From Nymphaea colorata (taxonomy: Eukaryota; Streptophyta; Magnoliopsida; Nymphaeales; Nymphaeaceae), in NCBI RefSeq assembly GCF_008831285.2, contig NC_045143.1:3481503-3545502 (forward strand): a DNA stretch of 64,000 bases. Reading direction: 5' to 3'. How positions within the stretch are numbered: the first letter of the stretch is position 1; each line of letters begins with the position of its first letter. Below the pieces are notes generated by a model. The model was not told the origin of the DNA. It saw nothing but the letters and a program-made list of their open reading frames with translations, and did no database searches. Below, in pieces: positions 18,331 through 31,200 of this stretch. Position numbers and translations under genes: made by a program.

Positions 18331-20704
18331 CAAACTTTATTCCCCACTCTTCTCTACCACCTCCACAGTCCTCCCTCAGGAATTTTGTAATACATCTAAG
18401 CGTACATATGAGCACACTAATATATTACGTAAACTTCATGAACTCTATACTTTCATAAATTATAAGCAACTATCAACATACGTTTCCTATCTATGTTAGA
18501 TTTTGAAATTTTTAGATACCAGTATACATTCAGCTAAAACGTGAATTCCTGAAAATATTTGGACGGCAAAGCGCATCCCATGGATGGACCATTATCTTTC
18601 GTCACTGTCATGGATGCAGAAGCTACCTGTCGTGGAAGATGACACATTATTCGTGCAGGAAGACAACTGATCTGTTCTTCTTGTAAGATCACTAAATGCC
18701 TTTGATTTGAGGTGGATAATTGGGAGGATTGCTGTTCTCGTCAGAACATAGTAGGTTAGGCTAGCGAACTACTCATTGGGTATTTGGGTATTGAATCAGG
18801 CAGAACAAACCAGGGAACTTTAAAAGAAACGCAAAAGAGAAACTAAAAAAACCAACATTTTTGGAAATTGGTAATAAGCAGTTTGTTGATCCAGATGCAT
18901 GAGAGGTTGCTTTCTTTAACAACTGCATCGTCTGTCATGAAAGCTTCACATACAATTGAAAAGCAATTGACGTGCCAATATGAGTGAATAATTATATATT
19001 TGGTATTTTTCTTCTTTGCTTTTGGATGCTCTTCTCCCCACTTTAAACCGCTAAATGTTTCAGCCTCTTGCATAGTTGTTTTGTTCAGGAGCTAGTTTGC
19101 TTCTGTACCATCATCTTGCCCTCATGTCACATTATTCTCTTTGAGGTAGAAATGGACAACTAGATAATATGAAAAAGCTTTATGTTATGTTAAACTATCA
19201 CACTTGATGAATTTCATGTTTAAATCTCATGTTAATCCTGTCAATGAAAAAAAAGAAAGAAAAGACGTCAATCATAACCTGCAATTCAACACCAAAGAGT
19301 AAATATGTTGATGGTTTTGAATTTTTAATAATAATAAAAGAAAACACACTTAAAGAATTGGTGGTAATAGAAAACACAACTAACCTTGCTGTATCGGACC
19401 TAAATTTTTGCAGGCTTAAGTTTGGGCTAGTATGATAAAAATAGTACTTCAATATATAAATAAGGACTAATAGTAAATTAATCAATGTCTATTAAACTTT
19501 CTTAACCATATCAACCAGCATTAGTACATAACTAATCGCACGCAAATAACTTAGTTTTTTTATTCATTAGTAAAATAATGCTACTCTATTTTCTTATTAA
19601 TTCTGAAAGTCCTTCAGAGAAAACCAAGGGGTATTTGGCAACTTGAATACTAACATGAATATGTTCCAAGTATGGAGACAAATTCATGGAACTTTGTTCT
19701 AATGTTCCCAGAATCTGCCGTAATCATTGGACAGATCTAAGTTGTTCATGTTCATATTGCCAAACACCTCCTAATTATGAAACAAAGTTAGGCAGGATTT
19801 TGTACATCGTTGTTTAATAGGCTAAAATGGTGGAGTTTTACTTATTTAACATTGAAAGTTCTCGAAAACAATTTTACGAATCTCTTTGTTTAACCAAAGA
19901 AAAACTCATGCGTACTGCTTTCAACAATTCCAAAAAGGTTAGATGTGTTTTTTTGTGATTGTCAATTCTCTAAGCATGTTTTTGAAAATTTTCTTAATAA
20001 AAGTAACTGGTACCTTTCAATAGTTCCACTATTTATTGTTGGAGCATTAACACGGAGCATGAAACGGTAGGTGAAAGCAGCGTTACATTTGGATAATATA
20101 TACTCATATATAATATGAGTTGATGTAACTTGTTGGGGTTGCATATATGGACAGATAATGAAAGAAGCAGCAGATCTGATTTTGAGGCGCCCCTTAAATG
20201 CTTCGTACGTGATCACCAAAAACGGGTGTTCTTCAACAACCAAAATTCAATGCCTTGCCGTTATTTACATTCCTTATTACTTTAGAAATATGTGTTGTTT
20301 AGTGGTATTACGAGGGCACATGAGCATTTTAATTTGCAGCACTTATTTCGTATTTATTTTGCTCCACTCTGTGTGGGTAGGTTTCTAAAGGGAAAAAGAA
20401 AGAACCCTGTTTCTCCAAGCTATAATCTTCGCCAATCGTTACTTGTTCAGTTGCAATTAGCGGTGAGATAATGACATCTAGATATCTATATCTGGGAATT
20501 TGGAGAAGATTGTCTAAGATTTTGGAGAAAAAGGTGGTATAGAAGAATGTGTGAGTGGCGAAACTGAGTAAAATCAGTCTCAAAACGAGAAGAGAAAAAA
20601 GAAGTAGATGAAGAAGGGGAGAAAAAAATACCACTTCCAAAATGAGATTGGTGGCAGACCTCAGATGACTGAAATTAGAACAATATTTTATATGTTAACA
20701 AGAT

Positions 20705-21296
20705 ATGGTGGTGGAGCTAAAAATTTCTTGCTAAGAGGCACTAATAGTTTAAATTTTAAACGGCGCTTTTGTATAAATAAGTAAAAATGTATAAAGAGTG
20801 CTAGGAGAGCGTCTTACCCCGCCCCTATTAACATGGAGCTTGGTGAGCTTGCCATTAGAGCCAACCAGGGAGCATAACAATAGGGGAGGGGCGAGAGGAG
20901 ATGATCTCCCATCTTCCGGATAACAGGCAAATCATCCTGGATTGAAACGCCATTTCATTCAAAAAAGGGGGGAAAAAATCCCACTCTATCAATAAAAACT
21001 AAAAAGGAGAAACACTTTTTTTTGAAAAAGATAAAAATATCCTTTAGAAGTGTCACTCCAGGGTCAAACATACTACCATTCAAGTGAAGGCCGAAGTTTC
21101 TTTTTTTTCCTATTCAGTAACAAGTAGAAATTTTTAATTATGGGGCACTGCTATAGAAATTCTCATTTATAAAAGGGCACAACATATATAAATAAGTAAA
21201 TAATTATAAGAAATCTATGTAAAAATAAATAAAAAAGTTTTGTTGCTGGCATAGACACTTGCCCATGCCAGCCTATATATAGCTACGCTACTGTCC
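20705..21296. mobile_element. Possible degraded transposon with short inverted ends
   Basis: The left end contains ggtggagctaaaaa and the right end contains tatagctacgctactg, which is roughly its inverse complement. The interior is AT-rich and non-coding. Similar AT-rich text appears near 17990-18185 and 51290-51420. The ends are diverged and no target duplication was identified. Confidence 0.25.
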
Positions 21297-22644
21297 CCAC
21301 CACCTTTCAAGGTTTAGACCTTCTTTCAGTATTTTGAGATGTTGCTTCCGCTATACATTAACTTGTATATCGGCACCCTAACCTCTTTCTTTTTCATTGA
21401 GAAAGAGGGACAGTTATATAATGACATTTATATGTCCCAAAGGTTTTAAATGAAAAAAAATTAAATGGCAATCTACTGTGCCAAAACCAACTTCTCTAGA
21501 GAAGCATGAGTGTGGTAAATTGGCCTTCACAAAAGTATCTGTGAAAACGTGTGACTCCATTCACGGAAACTGTAAAATTTCTAGATTACCAAAGTTTACA
21601 GTTAATAGAAGTAATCAGTTCAAGTGAAAATGCAGGCGAAAATTTATAGTTGGCATCCACCATGTGGGGTTGTTTGCAGGACACCTCATCGAGAAAGCAG
21701 CTACTTCATTGGCACGTACAGAGTGGGCATTGAATGAGGCTAAAGGAGAAAGTTAATTTTTTCATGTTGAAACTAACTATATATGCCTTGCACTTAGTCT
21801 TTATATCGAAATAATTTTCTCAAAACTAGTTTTATAGCTAAAATCTAGTTTACGTGCAATTTTAGAATGATTTGGGGTCCCTGGTTATATGGATTTCAAC
21901 GTGCTCCTTAACAACTTTGGCTTCAGCTGTGAAAAAAACTAAAAACCAAAACAATTAACTACTTTAATAACAGCTTTTACAAGCCATTGAAAATTTTTCA
22001 CAATCTTTAATAAGTATCTAGACCAATGAAATCAAAAGATTATCTATGATTCTGAAAGTAAAAGCCTTCCGTTAGTGAAAGTCTGGAAACATTTATGATC
22101 TCTTCCAACTTCTGCATTTATCCTGTGAATTCTTCAGCATTAAGATTATTTCATGATGTGAATAATGAATATTGAACCAACATTGGTTTCTTCCAAGGGG
22201 TCCAGTACTGCCAAAAGGTCAGCAATCTGGTGCTTCAGTCCTCATGAAATGGTAAACAAAGTGGAGAACATGCTCCATGGCGTTGCCTGATCTTCGCTGC
22301 CATTGCAGCGCGTGCTTCCTCCAGTCTGCAGCCAGCCATATATACTTCAGATGGCAGTTCGGCCCGTTGAAAAGATTCTTCTTCCTTTGATATTTTCCGT
22401 ACTCTCTGGTGCGATGGCTTCTGCCTTCAGGGTATTCAAAGTTGCAGCTAGAAGACGACATGATTACTGTAACTGAGTAGAAAATAATACAAAAAAAAAA
22501 AAAAACTTCGGAAGATTGTAATATTGGCACACTGATATACCTGTTTTGAAATGATCACTCTGTGGGTGGTGGAGGCAAGATTTCCAGAAAAAGGCAGTAA
22601 CATTTTTATGACAGCTGAGGGAGACTACTGTGTACTGTCACGTG

Positions 22645-22669
22645 GAGAGAGAGAGAGAGAGAGAGAGAG
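22645..22669. repeat. GA microsatellite
   Basis: A run of about twelve GA units within non-coding DNA. Confidence 0.85.
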
Positions 22670-25234
22670 CTATTTACTGGAAGAATTTAAAGCAGTTTTT
22701 TTTGCCACGCAAAATTTACTGATATTAAATCGAGAAATACCAACTGCTAGAAATTTAAAGGGACGAAAGAAAATCTACCAAGAATTTCAAGTGGCAAATG
22801 CTTGTAATCTTTTTGTATTCATAATAATAAAGCTATACACGAATGTGAGAACCTGAGTCTATACGTCAAATACAAAGCTGAGAGATTTAAAGTATTTGGG
22901 GAGCTTTCCGGGAAGTTTGGGCTCCATCATGAACTGAAATGCTATGGAGATGGCAATCCTGTCCAACAATGCAGAGTAATTGCAGCAGATGAGCAAAGAG
23001 TGTGGTAGTTCACATGTGAGGTGCTTTCTCATTATTTTAGCCGATACACGTGATGCAGAAGCTTCTTGCAATAATTTCTCTGCAATCTTGCTGAGTACAA
23101 GAGTAATTAGCTTATTCTTTCTAATTTGATCAGTTTAAACTAGTTGGTATGCTTAATAACACCTAATTAGTGGAAGACGGTCTGAAATATCAAACTTAAT
23201 GTAGAATTGGCTATCTCTTTCTTTCTTCCATTTTACAAATCTTCTGCAATTCACAAACGACTGACTCTTATCCTGAAAGGCTATTAAAAAATGGAAGTTC
23301 TTCATACTATCTTGACGTTTTATGGTAACATTTCTACAGGGCAATAGCAAAATAGTGCATAGATGTCCATCTTCAAAGTGGGGAGCACATATCACATCAC
23401 CTTGGTGGTTCAGTCATTATGAATCCACCAACGCCATTTCATCGCCTAGCCAAAAGCGTTCAAGCTGCATTTTTTTCTTCTATTCAAATTCAAGAAGTTG
23501 AGAGGACCATGTGGTTCTAACTTGTTGACAAAACTGGCCCGCGACTTAAATTATTTCTCACCCAATGCATTAAATTCTGATAAAGAGAAACTTTCTGAGT
23601 GAGTGAAATGCTAACATCTCATTGCCCAAAAAAAAAGGCTTGTAAGTCCTTGCATTTCCCTTGTTATAGAGTCATGAGCTCTATAGACGTCAACAGTATC
23701 TGTGGCGCACCCTTGAACTTAGATACTGTCATGTCACCCTTAAAAGTTAGTGACATAACGGTTACGATAATGAAACTACCAACGTGTTTTTTCACATACC
23801 CTTAACCACTGACACTGTGCAGTCAATCAACTTTACTAAGATATGTGAATAAAGCAATTTTTTTGCAGAAATGTGATAGTCCACGGTTCCTGCTTTCCCG
23901 ATTTCACGAGGCATAATTTTGGATTTCTCAAAGGAAACGTTTTTTCTTGAAGAAGAATGTTACCACTTAACATTCAAAGATACTAAAAAATTGTTAAAAA
24001 ATCTTAGAAAGGTAGAAGACTATGTTACGTTGGTATCACAATTATCAGGTTTGTACATTTCCAAAAAGGCAAGACAAGCATAATAAATTGAACAAGAGCG
24101 GTCAGGTGTCCCACCGCCAAGGCTGTTTCTTTTACAAGATATAATCAGGATATTGAGAATTTCGTGAAGTTTACGGAGAATTTTACAGGCTCTCGACAAA
24201 GTTTTACAATTTAGTTTGAACTATAGAAAAATTTTATAACTTGTTTTAAAGTTTAGTAAAATTACAAAATGTGTTTACTCATCTGTAAAAATGTTGTAAT
24301 TATTTTATTATTTTCATGACTTTCATTCGCCGTTATTAAGTTTTATATGATCTCTTCGACAGATTTTATCATAATTTTTTATGGAGATCAGGTTTTAATA
24401 TATAAATCACGCTAAAAGACCCCATCACCAATAGGTGATCGATAGACCTGTATTTCCTTTCGAAAACTATTTGAGATTTTACCACCAAAATAAGGGCAAA
24501 CCTAGCTTCTACCTTATTAGACAGGGAGACCGTTTAGCTTCGATTTCTCACGGCCAATGAACTTAGTTTCGTTTCAATTTTATTGGATGTCTTCGGTCTT
24601 TAAATTCAAATTTACATCATCAGATGTCATCGGTTTTTATCTGTATCACTAACTGATCTCCTAGATAATTCAATTTCACTTGAACCTCACATCTGGCGGT
24701 TTAACAGTCTGCCGCCTGTATTTATTGGAGTACAGAGTGAGAAAGCGGGAGACGGAGGGAAGGAAGGACGGGGGAGAGAGAGAGAGCTTGTCGCTGTTAT
24801 AACTCCATAGAAAGCATGTCCCTTAACACCCTGATTTTGTTGATCAGAAAGCGGGATCAGTGGGATAGGAGTCAAGGACGAAAGTGGAGGCCATCTAATT
24901 CGTGGTGCCATTAACTCTCTGCTGGCTGGACCCTCCTCTGCTCAGAAGAATACGGTTGCCATTAATGCTCCGCAGAGCTGCCCAACTGTGAATTCGGAAG
25001 GGCTGGATCAACCTACCTACTTTGAGGAATGGGTGCCTCCGTAATTCCGACTGTTAACCCTGTCTTAGACCCTAAACCCTCGACCTTTACGCCTTTTTTA
25101 CACCCAACCGCCAGACTTGCTCTTCTCATTAAATTGCTACCGCCATTGTTATCCTCTTGGCCCTCCAGCAAAACCCATTTGAGGGTTTCTGCATTCTCGT
25201 CCTCAGTGGGGAGAATTTTGGGGAAGGAGAGCAG

Positions 25235-28200
25235 ATGGACTTGGGGAGGAACTACGCTACTGGACTGTGGAACTCGTCGGACAATGTGTTCAGCCGGTCG
25301 AATTCCCGACGAGAAGAGGATGACGATGAGACCGCTCTCACGTGGGCAGCATTGGAGCGGTTGCCCACCTACGACAGGGTGCGGAGAGGGATCTTTCAGA
25401 ACATCATTGGGGAGCAAAGGGAGGTGGAGATTGGCAGCTTGGGAATTCAGGACCTGCAGCTCATTCTTGATCGACTTATAAATGCCGTGGACGAGAGTGC
25501 GGAACAATTTCTCTTCAGAATGAGGCGAAGATTTGATGCGTAACGTTTTTTGCCTTCCTATCACGTTTTTTCTTTTTAATATTTTGTGTTGCGAATTCTG
25601 CTAGCTTTTCCACGTGTAGTTTCATTGCATTTTTTGTTTTGCTTTTTCCTTTGTAACTCCTTTGGTCGATGATTTGATATATAGCTTCTCTACATGTTTT
25701 CTCTCAATTTTGCCCGCGACACTGTTCAGAATCTTGGTGCAGCCTTTGAGTTTTCCCTTGGGATTTTTCGATCTTGACTAGCAGAACAGGGTACACGGTT
25801 TGGTTTTAGGACCAGACTTCATACTCCACTAATTCAAGTGACGAACTACATTTCTGCAGAGGTTTCGGCTTGCATCTTTTCCTTTGATTGGTACCAACTT
25901 TTAGTTTTAAGTATTTTTGAATATTTCCATCTTTGAGGGGCAAATTAAAAGATTCTGATTTGTTTCATTTTGGACAAGCAAAGTCAATTTTCTTTGATAA
26001 TTTTCCTAGGGATCTTTGCTTGAGCACCCCATTTATGCTACTTTGCTTCTCAGGCGGTCTCTAAAAGGTGCAAAGCGATTGATTTTGTAATGAGTGTAAT
26101 GGCAGCAGTCAGCAATCTTTTTATCTAATAGGATAGCAACAATAGAGCTTCTCATTGACTTGGTCCTTTTTTTTCCTTGATCACTTCATATGCGTTTAAC
26201 TTTCATTGCTGTTACTATGTGACTGGACAATGATGCTATTGAGCCCTGATTATGGTAAACCTTAACGCTGATAATTCCAATATAGTAAAAAATGTTTTTG
26301 GTGTTCTCATGCTGGGACCCTGTGATGAAATTGTACTTTTCTTTGATTAATTTTAGTTCTTGGGAGAGGCATAAGTGGATCTAATTGATTTCCCGGTATT
26401 GCAGCGTGGGTCTTGAATTTCCAAAGATTGAGGTTCGATTCCAGCAGTTAAAAGTTGACGCATATATACATGTTGGAAGCAGAGCTCTACCCACAATTCC
26501 CAATTTCATCTGTAACATGGGAGAGGTATTTGTGTTGTTTATCTGATGAATATCACTTTAGAAGTTTAGCTTAGATGCTTTTGGGTTTACATTCTGGAAA
26601 TAGCTTCTTTTGAAAGCTAGCTAGCTGTAGTTTACTTTTGTTCTTGTTCTTAAGGCTTTCCTCAGGCAATTCGGGATTTTGCGGGGAAGGCGGACATGCT
26701 TATCAATATTACAAGACATTAGCGGCATAATTAGGCCTTCCAGGTTTGTCTTGACAAAATCCAATATTGGTAAATGGATGGATCATTCCTTGTTCTTGAA
26801 TGATTAAGGGTGCCTCTGTTTTCAGAATGACGCTTCTTCTTGGTCCTCCTGGCTCTGGAAAGACTACATTGCTGTTGGCACTGGCTGGAAGGCTTAGCTC
26901 AGATTTAAAAGTTAGCTACTATTACCTCAATCTGATTTTTTTTTTTTTAAGAGTTTTGGTGTGCATGTAGAGTGATTCAAGAATTTCATCAGACTTGTTA
27001 AATTAATTTGTGGGTCCAACATTTTTCTGTGAAAGGAATTATTTTCATGTGCGATAACAACTTGATCTTGAAATTTTTCTGCTTTATGTGGAAAGTAGAT
27101 GTTTTTTTTTTTTTTGGTTATAGTTAAATAAACATTTCTTCTGGTGGAATACTACCTGGACTCAATAATTCGCCACTGGAAGTTTCTTTGTAGATGTCAG
27201 GGAGCATTACATATAATGGTCATCGCCTTAAAGAGTTTGTTCCTCAACGAACGTCTGCCTATGTGAGTCAGCAAGATTCACATGTTGCGGAAATGACAGT
27301 TAGAGAGACTCTTGATTTTGCAGGGAGATGCCAAGGCGTTGGAATTAAATATGGTAAACTTTCAACTCTGACGACTGAGAAACCCATTCTGCTTTATTGT
27401 TTTGAAAGCTAAAATATTATTGGATTGAATAGATATGCTTCTGGAGCTTTCAAGAAGAGAAAAGGATGCTGGAATAAAGCCAGACGAGGATCTTGATCTA
27501 TTTATGAAGGCATGCAATGTTATTCTGATTTCAGATCCTATGTCTGAGTAGCTGAGTAGCCATAGAATTTATTAATATGTCTTTGGATTTTTTCCAGGCA
27601 TTGGCTTTAAAGGGAGAGCAAACAGGGCTTGTGACACAGTATATAATGAAGGTACTGTGATGTGACATTCATTTTCTGTTGTAGTTGCTTAATTGTCTTT
27701 TTAAATGTCCAACTTTTTCTCTTGTATCAAAGGCACACATATACACATCCTAAAATATGTATGAATATTTAACTATGTAAGACATTGTGAAACATTGCAA
27801 ACGGTTTGGAGTTTTCTCAAGGTGCTGAATGTGCTCAAGAAATATAATCTGATTGTTTCTCATCCTTGAAAAGTAAGATTGCTGTAGAACTTCTATGGTC
27901 TCAATAACATTTCCTGATTTCCATAATGTTACACCTTTTAATTCATCCTATTCTTTTGGTCATAGCAGGTTTTAGTTGATCCCATATTTTCGAAACCACA
28001 TGTTGTTTTTAATAAATAGATTGCTACTTTGTTGCTTACTTGGCACCTTCCAAAATTTCCATAAGTGTCTTTTTAGCTGTTTGCATGACTGGAACTAAAA
28101 AATGAGAAATTTACTCTGTAGTTTTAAAAGTGATACTGAACCTTTTATGAACTTTATAGCCTCTGATTGGCACAGATTCTAGATTCTAAAGCTTATAGCC

Positions 28201-31200
28201 CCTGATTGGCACAGATTCTAGGTCTGAACATATGTGCTGATACGATAGTAGGAGATGAAATGCTTAGAGGAATTTCTGGAGGTCAAAAGAAACGGCTTAC
28301 TACAGGTAAGAACTTCTATGTAGATATATCAAGTATGGTATGCACATCTTTTAGTCTGAGAATGCCTGACATGTGAATTTTTCAGGTGAATTATTAGTTG
28401 GTCCAGCTAGAGTGTTGTTTATGGATGACATATCAACTGGGCTTGATAGTGCAACAACGTATCAAATCATCAAGTACCTCCAGCATTCAACCCATGCACT
28501 TGATGGAACTACTATGATATCCCTATTACAACCAGCTCCAGAAACTTATGAACTTTTTGATGATATAATTCTTATTTCTGAAGGTCATATAGTTTATCAA
28601 GGGCCTCGTGAGAATGTCCTTGAGTTCTTTGAGTTCATGGGCTTCCGGTGTCCAGAACGGAAAAATATTGCTGACTTTTTGCAGGAAGTATGAATTATGG
28701 ATTGTATTAGTAATATCATTTTCTTTTGCTATAGCTTGTGTGTATTTAGTAATTTCTATGCATTCATCCTCAGTAGTACCAACTACACATTTTCCACTGT
28801 TTTTAGGTGACATCTAGGAAAGATCAGCGACAGTATTGGGCAGGTCGTGATTACAATTACCACTACATACCTGTGGAGAAATTTTCTGAGGCATTTCGAT
28901 CATTTCATGTTGGCAAGAGTTTGATGAAGGAACTGAGTGCTCCATATGATAAGCATCTTAATCATCCTGCAGCACTGACTAGTTCAAGTTATGGGGTTAA
29001 GAAATCAGAGCTTCTCAGAGCTAACTTTGCCTGGCAAAAGTTATTGATGAAGCGGAACTCTTTTATTTATGTTTTCAAATTTATTCAGGTACTATGATTT
29101 CTGTGTTTGTAAAGTAAATTGTACTAATTGAATAAACTGAATCTGGGATACTGAAAGTTTATTCGTCATATAAACTTGGGAATGAGTCTCTTTGGCAGTT
29201 GAAGTAGCTAGAAATTTGGTAGATAACTTACACGGTCTGGAATAAGGCTCACATCACATGCTTATCAAAATGTTAATGTACTCAAATACTGGTTCTTATT
29301 GTTGTAATTTAGGCTCTGAATTATCTAGAAGTACGTACAATTTTCATCTGAAATATAGCAGAAAATATGTTTCTCTAATCAGTTTGTTTGATCACTTTCC
29401 TGCAGCTCCTCTTTGTTGCTATCATCACAATGACAGTATTTTTTCGAACAAGATTGCACCATGACAGTGTAGAGGATGCTGGAATATATCTTGGAGCTTT
29501 ATACTTTTCCATCATAATGATTTTATTTAATGGCTTTACGGAAGTGTCAATGCTTATGGCCAAACTTCATGTTATCTATAAGCATCGAGATTTGCACTTT
29601 TATCCTTGCTGGGCATATACTCTTCCTGCCTGGGTTCTTAGCATTCCAACTTCACTTATGGAGTCTGCTATGTGGGTGGCAGTAACTTACTATGTGATGG
29701 GTTTTGATCCACAAATTACTAGGTTAGAATATCTCCTTTGCTTGTGAAGGAAATCACTTGATTTTTCTATATTTTCTTGACATTTACTATGTCTTCTAAC
29801 ATGGACACACAGGTTCCTTCGGCAGTTTCTATTGTTCTTCTGCTTGCATCAGATGTCATTAGCTCTCTTCCGTATAATGGCAGCCCTTGGTCGAAACATG
29901 ATAGTCTCTAATACTTTTGGATCTTTTGCAATGCTGATTATCATGCTTTTAGGAGGATTCATTACTTCCAGAGGTTAGCCTTTTTATTGAGGTTCTTATT
30001 TTGATCTGTTGGTGGTTGTTAATTCATTCAGCTTTGATTCTTGCAGATAGCATTCAGAAGTGGTGGATTTGGGGTTACTGGTTCTCTCCTTTAATGTATG
30101 CCCAGAATGCTGCGTCAGTAAATGAATTCCATGGGCACTCGTGGGATCACGTAAGTAAATTTTTATTTCAAATGTTAAAGCATATTTTTGTCTGTAGATA
30201 GATCACATTTTCAGAAAGTTCCCAACACCCCAATCCTCACTTTTTATCTCTTCTAGGTATGTGGTGTACTAACTTCTAAGTCTCATTATCGATGTCCTTG
30301 TTTCTTGCCTTTTTCCTAACATATAGAAGACTGGTATGCATTAGTTGAACTGGACAAGCTGCAAAATGGGCAGCAACGGTATTTTGATAAAATGTTACAT
30401 GATAAGGTCCTACTATGATCACATAATTTATGTAAGATTTATCTCCAAGAATGGGTTCAACAGGATCTTATTCTGTTACATAACGTCTTATTAAAACAGA
30501 ACATTTTCAGAAGAGTGGGTAAATGCCAAAATAAGTTTATATCATGCATTTAACAGTCAGACATTTATGATCTTGTGCTTCATAGTTCACACAGACCTAT
30601 TAACTTATTATTACATATTATAGGCTACATTTGTGCTTTGCTGATAGTGATTTCATGTGGAGACTTTATGGATTTTATGTTGATGCTACATGGATCTTCT
30701 TACATTATTCTTGAGATAGTATTTGAGCTCAATTGCGGATATATGGTCAGAGGACTCCTCTTGGTTGATTAATCTGTTGAATGATTTGTTACTTTTAGTT
30801 GTAAAAGTGGAAGGATAGGTATTGCATTTATGGCTTTTTGCTAGTTGGAGTGGTGCATGTTTTTGATGGTCATGCTAGGAAATTCCTGATGTTAAACTTG
30901 GCATTCCAGAGATTTGACAACTCCAATGAAACCATTGGCTTGGCACTTTTGAAATCGCGTGGGTTGTTTCCAGAGAATTACTGGTATTGGATTGGCGTTG
31001 CTGCTCTACTTTCTTACTCAATCTTATTCAACATCCTTTTCACTGTCTTCCTAACATATCTCAAACGTAAGAATCATTTTGATTTTCAAATTGAGATCTT
31101 TTGACTTCATCTGAAATTGATAATTGGAATCATGTGTGAACCTCATGCAGCTCTTGGGAAGCCACAAGCTGTTCTGTCTGAAGAATCACTTCAACAGAGG

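Larger units (their letters stand above)
17222..25234. other. Gene-poor interval between GPN2 and ABCG32
   Basis: No plausible protein gene was found in 8 kb. Contents: the GPN2 3' flank, AT-rich DNA, a SINE-like patch near 18200, a possible terminal-inverted-repeat remnant near 20700-21300, a GA run (22645-22669), and the ABCG32 promoter/leader after about 24700. A minus-strand open frame at 22219-22530 has no recognisable family. Confidence 0.55.

Noticed and set aside
25157..25234. Upstream extension of the ABCG32 frame
   Set aside because: The extension starts at TTG; the first in-frame ATG is 25235 and fits the family.
25013..25564. 183-codon minus-strand frame
   Set aside because: It is antisense to the first ABCG32 exon, which has clear homology on the + strand.
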